From the NCBI GenBank assembly GCA_013044305.1, contig JABEUT010000228.1, positions 1-13,262 of the forward strand: DNA of 13,262 nucleotides, in the 5' to 3' direction. Within the stretch, counting starts at the first letter, position 1; every line of letters starts with the position of its first letter. Source of the stretch: Bacteroidia bacterium. GTDB lineage: Bacteria; Bacteroidota; Bacteroidia; JABEUT01. This document shows positions 7,822-13,262 of the stretch, piece by piece. Under the pieces are notes generated by a model that saw nothing but the letters and a program-made list of their open reading frames with translations, was not told the origin of the DNA and made no database searches. Made by a program: the position numbers and the translations under genes.

Positions 7822-8337
7822 TTATTTTGAGGTTGTGTCTGCTTGCTCCCTGCTGCAATTAAAGCCCGCATGATAAAGGGGGAATTCTTCTGTCATTTTC
7901 TTCATCAGACTGTCGAATTCAACGGTTTGTTCAGGGGTGCACATCATTCTTAAATCGTTCAGGTGCCTGTACATTTCTTTCATCATTCGCGCTTTTACCA
8001 TTCCGGCTGAATCGCCATACAGGAATGCCCTGGCGCTGTCGGCGGGGTTATGAATCAATATCTCCATCATCTTTATATCATACTCCGCTTTTTCGTTCTC
8101 CATTGACTTTATCTTCTGTAAATGGCTTTTCCCCAGGGCTTCGTATTGCGCCTGTTGCGATGAGGATAGGTTCAGCTTACGGCAAAAGAACTTTTCGCCC
8201 TTACCAGGATTCCCGCACATCCCGTGGCGGCTTATATGATGAGCTTTCCAATGGCCATACCACCAGCTGCCCAGGAACAGTACGTTAAAGGCAAGCAGCA
8301 ATATCAGTATGATGTTTGTGAGCTTTGTGTTATTCAT
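7822..8337 (-). CDS. Membrane-anchored periplasmic Spy/CpxP/CnrX-like protein, possible metal or envelope sensor
   Basis: This 171-residue protein has one uncleaved-looking transmembrane helix at residues 8-27 and a helical periplasmic part. Two LTxxQ-like motifs are present: LNLSSSQQAQYEAL (55-68) and CTPEQTVEFDSLM (133-145). These mark the Spy/CpxP superfamily, which includes CnrX-type metal sensors. It is rich in possible metal ligands: His29, 33, 34, 38, 72, 96, 125 and 156; Cys41, 52, 133 and 161; and clustered Met. Its ATG lies inside the last codons of the upstream gene (8-nt overlap), and its stop is 6 bases before the receptor start, so translation of the three genes is probably coupled. 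Placement after a sigma factor and a small membrane protein matches CnrX in CnrYXH. Sensing of a metal or of misfolded proteins is inferred. Confidence 0.78.
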   Translation of the reverse strand: MNNTKLTNIILILLLAFNVLFLGSWWYGHWKAHHISRHGMCGNPGKGEKFFCRKLNLSSSQQAQYEALGKSHLQKIKSMENEKAEYDIKMMEILIHNPADSARAFLYGDSAGMVKARMMKEMYRHLNDLRMMCTPEQTVEFDSLMKKMTEEFPLYHAGFNCSREQADTTSK

Positions 8338-8695
8338 CGTTCAGGTTGTTTTCTATGGTTACCACCGTTGAATCGGAGGGATGATATTCGTTTACAAAAT
8401 CGTTCAGGGTGGCGTTGCCTGCCGCCTGGGTTTGCCGCCTGTCCGTTCCTGCAATATAATACAGGGTGTACATATTCGCCGCAACAAGTAAAATAACGGC
8501 GGCGGCTTTCAGCCATGCCAAAGTCTTGTTTTCATTGCTCCGGTGGTGCTCCATGCCCCTTATCCTAAGCATGGTTCTGTCGGTAAAAAAGGCCGGCAGT
8601 TCCGCTTTACCTGTTTTTCCGGCGCTATGCATAGCCCTGTCCACCAAGGCTTTCAAGCCTGCATCCTTTTCGCTGTTATTGTTCTTTTCATTCAT
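8330..8695 (-). CDS. Small single-pass membrane protein, probable anti-sigma factor
   Basis: This 121-residue protein has a charged cytoplasmic N-terminal region of about 59 residues, one transmembrane helix (about 60-81, LAWLKAAAVILLVAANMYTL) and a 40-residue periplasmic tail. It begins 18 bases after the stop of the ECF sigma gene. That place, size and topology are typical of anti-sigma factors. It has no HxxxCxxC zinc motif, so it is not a ZAS-type anti-sigma factor and looks more like CnrY, in which a short N-terminal segment holds the sigma factor. The PAFFTDRTMLRIR segment (35-47) is the best candidate for sigma contact. I recognise no family by sequence, so the role rests on context and topology. 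Confidence 0.7.
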   Translation of the reverse strand: MNEKNNNSEKDAGLKALVDRAMHSAGKTGKAELPAFFTDRTMLRIRGMEHHRSNENKTLAWLKAAAVILLVAANMYTLYYIAGTDRRQTQAAGNATLNDFVNEYHPSDSTVVTIENNLNDE

Positions 8696-8713
8696 GGTAC
8701 AAGCTATCTGACG

Positions 8714-9298
8714 TTATTTCTTTTTAAAACTTGCGCGGGGAGTGTAAAAAATTTCAAGTTTTTTTCTCAACTCCTTCCTTGCCCTGAACAGCAAGGCCTC
8801 CACCGACGACACCGAAACATCCAGCGTTTGGGCTATCTGACGGTAATCCATGCCCTCCATTTCGTACAGTACAAATGCGCTTTGCTGGTTATCGGGCAAT
8901 GTTTCGAGGGCCGCAAAGAGAGCCTGCGCCGACTCCTTATTCTCAAGTGTAATGCCCGGGTGCTGAAAGTTGCTTGGGAGCTCAATGGGCTCTTCGTCCC
9001 TGTTTAAAAGCGGCTGCATGACCGAAAATCTCTTCTTCCTTTTCATCCGCCTCAAAAAATCATAACACTTGTTCATGGCAATCCTGTACAGCCAGGTCTT
9101 TATTTCAGAATCCTGCCGGAAAGAACCTATGCTGTTCCATGCTTCAATAAAGGTTTCCTGCGCCTGATCTTCGGCTTCCTCGGCATTGGCTACAATGTTC
9201 AGGCACAAATTGAAAACAGCCTTACCGTATAGCTCTATCAGGTTGCGGAAAGCATCCTCGTCATTTGCCTTCAGGGCTTCAATATCCGGGTGCTGCAT
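8714..9298 (-). CDS. ECF-type RNA polymerase sigma factor (sigma-70 family)
   Basis: This 194-residue protein has the two-domain ECF layout. Region 2 spans about residues 13-85: AFRNLIELYGKAVFNLC, the core-binding stretch EAEDQAQETFIEAW, and the -10 recognition segment TWLYRIAMNKCYDFLRR. A linker of about 40 residues follows. Region 4 covers about 125-180, with a helix-turn-helix (LPDNQQSAFVLYEMEGMDYR, then IAQTLDVSVSSVEALLFRAR). Length is normal. No region 1 or 3 is present. As first gene of the operon it probably drives transcription of the downstream membrane and receptor genes, and perhaps itself. Such sigma factors are usually held inactive by the product of the next gene until an envelope signal arrives. 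Confidence 0.95.
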   Translation of the reverse strand: MQHPDIEALKANDEDAFRNLIELYGKAVFNLCLNIVANAEEAEDQAQETFIEAWNSIGSFRQDSEIKTWLYRIAMNKCYDFLRRMKRKKRFSVMQPLLNRDEEPIELPSNFQHPGITLENKESAQALFAALETLPDNQQSAFVLYEMEGMDYRQIAQTLDVSVSSVEALLFRARKELRKKLEIFYTPRASFKKK

Positions 9299-9334
9299 GC
9301 AGGGGTGTGCTTCGTGGTTTTGTAAAAAACTTTG

Positions 9335-9342
9335 CCAAGTTA
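9335..9342 (-). promoter_or_regulatory. Possible -7 element for the ECF sigma operon
   Basis: The minus strand reads TAACTTGG, one base away from TAnnTTTG, ending 36 bases before the sigma-factor ATG. The flanking AACTT/AAGTT arms (9329-9333 and 9338-9342 on the plus strand) make a short inverted repeat. An autoregulated ECF promoter could also lie here, but I cannot identify one without related operons to compare. Confidence 0.28.
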
Positions 9343-9433
9343 GGGAAAAGAGGTTAATTGCATCTTATATCCTTTTGCCGCATCAAGCCTACTTTACCAT
9401 AATAGGGTTTCGGGCGAAATGGCTTAAAATAAG

Positions 9434-9441
9434 TAACTTTG
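9434..9441 (+). promoter_or_regulatory. -7 promoter element for sanA
   Basis: TAACTTTG is an exact TAnnTTTG match ending 21 bases before the ATG at 9463. The TTG of a longer open frame (9439-9441) is part of this element, so it cannot be the start if this promoter is used. Confidence 0.6.
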
Positions 9442-9462
9442 TATCTTACCCTTTTTGGCGAT

Positions 9463-10110
9463 ATGAAGGTTTTGCGCGGTTTTTTTAAGCTATTGCTTTG
9501 GATGCTGATGGTGGTGGCAGTTACTATTGCAGGGGTATGGTGGTGCAACCACTGGGTAATACAGTCTGCCCGCAGCAGCCTGTACAGCAGCGCCGACTCT
9601 ATACCATACCGCAGGGTGGGGCTGGTGCTTGGCGCCAACAAGATGTGGCACGGAGCCGAAAACCCATTCTTTAAGAACAGGATAGAAGCAGCAGCCACGT
9701 TGATGAAAGCAGGCAAGGTAAAACACTTAATTGTAAGCGGCGACAACCATAGCAATAACTACGATGAACCGTTGGATATGAAAAAGGCCCTGATGAAACT
9801 GGGCGTGCCCGATTCAGCCATCACACTCGATTATGCCGGCTTCCGTACCTTCGATTCAATACTACGGTGTAAGGAAGTGTTCGGGCAGGACAGCGTTACC
9901 ATCATCTCGCAGGATTTTCAGAACCAACGTGCCATTTTTATTGCAAGCCATTTCAATATGAACGCCGTAGCCTTTAATGCCGCCGACGTACCGGAATTGT
10001 CAAATCCTGCTTCCAGGGTAAGGGAGTATCTGGCTAAATGCAAAGTGTTGCTCGATATTTATGTGCTGCACACCAGCGCGCACTTTTTGGGACAGAAGGA
10101 GAAGATATAA
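9463..10110 (+). CDS. sanA: SanA/YdcF family inner-membrane protein (DUF218 domain)
   Basis: This 215-residue protein has an N-terminal membrane anchor at about 7-27 and a periplasmic DUF218 domain. It follows E. coli SanA closely in order of motifs as I recall them: LVLGANK (54-60), NRIEAAATLMKAGKV (72-86), LIVSGDN (89-95), DEPLDMKKAL (101-110), LDYAGFRTFDSI (122-133), then IISQDFQNQRAIFIA and a C-terminal HFLG. SanA is known for a role in envelope barrier function and vancomycin exclusion; its biochemical activity is unsettled. The ATG at 9463 gives an N-terminus running straight into the membrane helix. The gene diverges from the ECF sigma operon across 164 bp, which may mean shared control, but nothing in the sequence proves it. 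Confidence 0.87.
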   Translation: MKVLRGFFKLLLWMLMVVAVTIAGVWWCNHWVIQSARSSLYSSADSIPYRRVGLVLGANKMWHGAENPFFKNRIEAAATLMKAGKVKHLIVSGDNHSNNYDEPLDMKKALMKLGVPDSAITLDYAGFRTFDSILRCKEVFGQDSVTIISQDFQNQRAIFIASHFNMNAVAFNAADVPELSNPASRVREYLAKCKVLLDIYVLHTSAHFLGQKEKI

Positions 10111-10163
10111 GAAGGCAATTATCTATCCAAAATTTTGCGCTGGTTTTTTGCCGCCCCGACGAT
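10111..10163. other. Short convergent spacer between sanA and parC
   Basis: The 53-bp spacer holds a T6 run (10144-10149) and an imperfect arrangement of short repeats: GGCAA at 10114-10118 with TTGCC at 10148-10152, and the palindrome CAAAATTTTG at 10128-10137. None forms a strong stem followed by a T-tract, so I do not call a definite terminator. Confidence 0.5.
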
Positions 10164-12944
10164 TTAGGTAACACTGTCATCAAAGTTAAGAGCAGTTTGG
10201 TTCGGGCTTTTTCCCTTTTTAGGTTTTATCTCGCTCTTTGACTTGCCTGTCGGAGCATTTTTGCCTTTTTCACTTGAATCCTCCTGTGTCTTCTTTTCGG
10301 CTGCAGCGGCTTGCGGCAGTTTTTTATGCGATGCCTTCAACTCCTCCATGGGCGACAGTCCGTCATTCTCCTCAAATATATCATCTTCGGGGTTTGCCGC
10401 CGCCCGGGCATCGGGATCGGCAAGCAGTTCCACCTCTTTTATTCCGGCGTAATTAAGCGGTTTGCCCTGTGCTTTTATGCCCATTACGGGCGCCAGTTCG
10501 GTTACATTGAGCCGTGTTTCGGGTATCTCTTTTCCTTTTTCCTTGCTGAATTTAAGAAGGGCCAGCAAGTATTCCTGCTCGCTGATGGTTTCCAGCTGCG
10601 AACCTGCCGTTTCGGGTATAAGCAATATCTTTTTATCCGTGGTCTCGGGCAAAAACCTCTTGATATAGTATTTCTTTTTCCCTCCTTCCCAATATACAGC
10701 AGTCAACGCTTTTTCGGGGTTGAACTTGCACAGCAGCACACAATCTTCTTCAAAATGCGCGCTTAGGTCGAAGTTGCTTAAGCGGTACTCGCCCTTTTGT
10801 GTTATCACCACTATTTTATCTTCGCCCGAAAATTCGCCGAGGTATGTTCCTCTTTCTTCTGTATTGAGGCGCTGCACGCTGTCGTCGAACCATATCTTTT
10901 GTGCGCTAAGCGTGCTTACACCCTTTTCCTTTTGCGCCACCTTGCGTACGGGATGCTTGGTTAAAATATTACCCTGTGCGTCTCTGCCTTTTATCGCCAT
11001 GGTTACGAAATCGGCGTCGAAAACTTTTATACGTGCTCCGGAGGTGCCTTTCAGGTAAACGGTTACCACTTCGGCTTCGCCGTTGGGGTTTGCAGTCATG
11101 TACAGTATTTCGGAACCGGGGTTTCCGCGGGTAAGCACATACTCCTTGTCTCTGATAACCGAGGTTACCGCAAAGCGCTTTATCATGGTGTTGCCCTTTG
11201 CTCCGTCGCGGTATATCAGGTTGTATATAGTGCGCTCGTCGTTTTTCTTAAACACGTTGATGTGCACTATATCTTTCCCCACAAAGGCTTTGTCGGCAAT
11301 ACGGGTAACCATCATGGTACCGTCGCGGCGGAAGGCAATGATGTCGTCAAGGTCGGAGCAGTCGCACACAAATTCATCCTTACGCATCCCGTAGCCGGCA
11401 AATCCTTCCAGCCTGTTCACGTACAGCTTTTGGTTGGTGGCTGCAACGCGCGTGGCCACTATGGTATCAAACGATTTTATTTCTGTTTTCCGTTCCCTCC
11501 CTGCTCCGTATTTCTTCTTCAGTTCCTTAAAATAGTCTATGGCATATTCAATCAGGTTGTCGAGGTGGTGCTGCACGGTTTTCATTTGCTCCTGCAGGTT
11601 TTTCATTTCTTCATCGGCCTGAAAGGAGTCGTATTTCGATATCCTTTTAATCCTTATTTCGGTCAGCTTTAAAATATCTTCGCGGGTAATGGCGCGGGGT
11701 AATTTTTTCCGGTATGGCTTAAGCCCCTCATCAATGGTGGCAAGTACGGCCTCCCAGGTTTCGCATTCCTCAATGTTTCTGTAAATCCGTTTTTCAATAA
11801 ATATCTTCTCCAGCGATGAAAAGTGAAGCTGTTCGAGCAGGTGCCCCTTTTTTATTTCGAGTTCCTTTTGCAGCAGTCCGAGTGTCCGGTCGGTGGCTAT
11901 CTTCAGCATTTCGCCCACCCCTATAAATCTGGGCTTATCCCCTTCTATAACACAGGCATTGGGTGAAACCGACAGGGCGCAATCGGTAAAGGCATAAAGG
12001 GCGTCAATGGTTTTGTCGGGCGACACCCCGGCGGGCAGGTGGATAAGTATCTCTACATTCTCCGCCGTATTATCCTCAATGTTACGCACCTTTATCTTTC
12101 CTTTTTCGTTGGCTGCAACAATCGATTCTATGAGCGATGCGGTGGTGGTTCCATAGGGTATCTCGGTTATCACCAGCGTCTTTTTGTCGAACACGTTTAT
12201 TTTTGCACGAATAACTATCCTGCCGCCTTTCAGGCCTTCGTTGTAGGCCGAAAAGTCTGCCATGCCCCCGGTGGGGAAGTCGGGGTAGATATGCGGTTTT
12301 TTGCCTTTCAGTATGGCAATGGAAGCATCTATCAGCTCGTTGAAGTTATGCGGAAGGATTTTGCAGGCCAGCCCGACTGCTATGCCTTCGGCGCCTTGAG
12401 CAAGCAAGAGTGGAAATTTAACAGGCAGTATTACGGGTTCTTTGTTCCGTCCGTCGTAGCTGGGCTGCCACTGGGTTGTTTCGGCGTTAAAAACCACTTC
12501 CAGCGCAAATTTTGAAAGCCTTGCTTCGATGTACCGTGGAGCCGCAGCGGAGTCGCCCGTAAAAATGTTGCCCCAGTTGCCCTGTGTATCAATCAGCAGG
12601 TCCTTTTGTCCGATCTGTACCATTGCATCGCCTATAGATGCATCGCCGTGCGGGTGGTACTTCATCGTGTTTCCTATCACATTCGCCACCTTGTTGTAGC
12701 GTCCGTCTTCCAGTTCCTTCATGGAGTGGAGTATGCGCCTTTGCACGGGTTTCAGCCCGTCTTCCACTGCCGGCACCGCCCTTTCGAGGATTACATAGGA
12801 GGCATAATCGAGAAACCAATCGCGGTACATCTCGCTAAGATGTATCACATGCGCCGACCCGTTTCCGCCTTCGGGAGGTATCTTGTTGTTTTCTCCCGCG
12901 GTATTGTTGCCGGTCAATTCCCTATCCTTGTCAACTTCATCCAT
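10164..12944 (-). CDS. parC: DNA topoisomerase IV subunit A (ParC-like type IIA topoisomerase subunit)
   Basis: This 926-residue DNA cleavage and rejoining subunit works with a ParE/GyrB-type ATPase subunit that is not in this window. The breakage-reunion domain starts near residue 35. It shows VEDGLKPVQRRIL (60-72), KYHPHGDASIGDAMVQIGQ (95-113), and AAPRYIEARLSKFA (134-147) with catalytic Tyr138. A helical tower and coiled coil lie at about 430-485. A pinwheel-like C-terminal domain spans about 500-800. The canonical GyrA box is absent; only QKEKGVS (671-677) stands near that place, which favours ParC over GyrA. The last ~75 residues are a low-complexity tail rich in Lys, Ala and Glu. Ala102 occupies the position of E. 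coli GyrA Ser83. The ATG at 12944 is supported by a promoter element 28 bases upstream. Confidence 0.93.
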   Translation of the reverse strand: MDEVDKDRELTGNNTAGENNKIPPEGGNGSAHVIHLSEMYRDWFLDYASYVILERAVPAVEDGLKPVQRRILHSMKELEDGRYNKVANVIGNTMKYHPHGDASIGDAMVQIGQKDLLIDTQGNWGNIFTGDSAAAPRYIEARLSKFALEVVFNAETTQWQPSYDGRNKEPVILPVKFPLLLAQGAEGIAVGLACKILPHNFNELIDASIAILKGKKPHIYPDFPTGGMADFSAYNEGLKGGRIVIRAKINVFDKKTLVITEIPYGTTTASLIESIVAANEKGKIKVRNIEDNTAENVEILIHLPAGVSPDKTIDALYAFTDCALSVSPNACVIEGDKPRFIGVGEMLKIATDRTLGLLQKELEIKKGHLLEQLHFSSLEKIFIEKRIYRNIEECETWEAVLATIDEGLKPYRKKLPRAITREDILKLTEIRIKRISKYDSFQADEEMKNLQEQMKTVQHHLDNLIEYAIDYFKELKKKYGAGRERKTEIKSFDTIVATRVAATNQKLYVNRLEGFAGYGMRKDEFVCDCSDLDDIIAFRRDGTMMVTRIADKAFVGKDIVHINVFKKNDERTIYNLIYRDGAKGNTMIKRFAVTSVIRDKEYVLTRGNPGSEILYMTANPNGEAEVVTVYLKGTSGARIKVFDADFVTMAIKGRDAQGNILTKHPVRKVAQKEKGVSTLSAQKIWFDDSVQRLNTEERGTYLGEFSGEDKIVVITQKGEYRLSNFDLSAHFEEDCVLLCKFNPEKALTAVYWEGGKKKYYIKRFLPETTDKKILLIPETAGSQLETISEQEYLLALLKFSKEKGKEIPETRLNVTELAPVMGIKAQGKPLNYAGIKEVELLADPDARAAANPEDDIFEENDGLSPMEELKASHKKLPQAAAAEKKTQEDSSEKGKNAPTGKSKSEIKPKKGKSPNQTALNFDDSVT

Positions 12945-12972
12945 GTGCTGTTGTCAGAAATTTCATAAACTG

Positions 12973-12980
12973 CAAAAGTA
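12973..12980 (-). promoter_or_regulatory. -7 promoter element for parC
   Basis: The minus strand reads TACTTTTG, an exact TAnnTTTG match ending 28 bases before the parC ATG. A TTG on the minus strand (13005-13007) stands 24 bases further upstream, a little far for a -33 element but plausible. Confidence 0.58.
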
Positions 12981-13030
12981 AACTTTATGTCAAATAGTGC
13001 GCATCAAGGGTTGCATTTATCTTGAATTAT

Positions 13031-13069
13031 ACTTACGTAAGTCATAATACCGACAGCTATCGGGAGTAT
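13031..13069. repeat. Two adjacent palindromic elements upstream of parC
   Basis: ACTTACGTAAGT (13031-13042) is a perfect 12-bp palindrome. It is followed by an imperfect inverted repeat, with CCGA (13050-13053) against TCGG (13060-13063) and ATAC (13047-13050) against GTAT (13066-13069) as alternative outer pairing. They lie 50 to 95 bases upstream of the parC promoter element. They could be a protein-binding site or dispersed intergenic palindromes; the sequence alone does not decide. Confidence 0.5.
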
Positions 13070-13133
13070 GTAATAAGTCAAAATTTGCTTTCTGTCTTTT
13101 TACTTATCTCTCATCGTTTATCGTTCTAAATCA

Positions 13134-13172
13134 TAAAACAAAAAACCCATTTAAACTCTTACTGTTAAAGGG
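13134..13172 (-). terminator. Probable rho-independent terminator of a gene beyond the right edge
   Basis: On the minus strand, CCCTTTAA pairs with TTAAATGGG (one bulged T) around a 10-base loop. The stem is followed at once by TTTTTTGTTTT. Stem plus T-tract is the form of an intrinsic terminator acting leftward, before the parC promoter. It would separate parC from whatever minus-strand gene lies to the right. The 3' arm overlaps the TAA (13151-13153) of an open frame that enters from the edge. Confidence 0.52.
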
Positions 13173-13262
13173 AAAACGTCTTGTTTTAGCAACCATAATT
13201 TGTCCATTACTCCTAATTTTAAAAACAAATTCGACAGTTTTAAAAAAATGGTAGTTTTACAA

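Larger units (their letters stand above)
12945..13262. other. Intergenic region at the right edge without a convincing gene
   Basis: These 318 AT-rich bases contain the parC promoter element, a perfect 12-bp palindrome (13031-13042), an imperfect hairpin (13047-13069) and a probable minus-strand terminator (13134-13172). A minus-strand frame is open from the edge to a TAA at 13151-13153 (36 codons), and an ATG at 13248 opens a plus-strand frame that runs off the window after five codons. Neither can be supported as a gene from what is visible. Confidence 0.6.

Noticed and set aside
9439..9462. Longer SanA start at TTG 9439
   Set aside because: The codon overlaps the TAACTTTG promoter element; the ATG at 9463 fits the membrane anchor.
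13151..13207. 18-codon minus-strand mini-ORF preceded by AGGAG
   Set aside because: The purine run is only two bases from the ATG, such motifs matter little in Bacteroidota, and the same frame is open to the window edge, so it may be the tail of a longer gene or chance.
13248..13262. ATG opening a plus-strand frame at the right edge
   Set aside because: Only five codons are visible, with no promoter match upstream.
1..13262. CRISPR array, insertion sequence, prophage or defence system
   Set aside because: No regular repeat-spacer pattern, transposase, integrase, terminal inverted repeats or defence-type domains were seen; every substantial gene belongs to a metabolic, envelope or housekeeping family.

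Overview
The window looks like chromosomal DNA of a Bacteroidota bacterium, possibly of the Chitinophagales or Sphingobacteriales type. Four things support this: a secreted subtilase ending in a type A sorting domain of the type IX secretion system; an 895-residue carboxypeptidase-regulatory/plug/beta-barrel receptor of the OMP_b-brl_3 kind; a ParC-type topoisomerase subunit of about 930 residues with a long charged tail; and repeated -7 promoter elements of the form TAnnTTTG placed 20 to 30 bases before start codons. Genus cannot be read from the sequence. I see no insertion sequence, phage gene, CRISPR array or integrase.

Layout from left to right. The left edge cuts a tRNA gene, probably tRNA-Gln, on the minus strand, with its own promoter and an AT-rich leader. 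Next is a minus-strand secreted S8 protease (128-1804). Diverging from it is a two-gene plus-strand operon, gmd and fcl (1965-3991), which makes GDP-L-fucose from GDP-mannose. Facing it end to end is a minus-strand outer-membrane beta-barrel protein (4000-4932).

From 5128 to 9298 lies a tight minus-strand operon: ECF sigma factor, small one-pass membrane protein (probable anti-sigma factor), membrane-anchored Spy/CnrX-like protein rich in His, Cys and Met, and a large outer-membrane receptor-like barrel. The genes are 18 bp apart, overlapping by 8 bp, and 6 bp apart. This is the most interesting part of the window, because the first three resemble the CnrH/CnrY/CnrX metal-sensing arrangement joined to an outer-membrane barrel. 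A plus-strand SanA/YdcF-family gene (9463-10110) diverges from the operon. It converges with a minus-strand parC-like topoisomerase gene (10164-12944). The last 318 bases hold the parC promoter, a probable minus-strand terminator for a gene off the right edge, and short palindromes, with no convincing gene.

Much of the window is housekeeping or ordinary envelope content. The sigma-factor operon is a plausible regulatory system whose signal cannot be named from the sequence; metal ions or envelope stress are the leading guesses. Several starts differ from the longest possible open frame. For the protease and SanA, TTG codons further upstream lie inside promoter elements, so internal ATGs were chosen. 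The large receptor appears to use a real TTG start.
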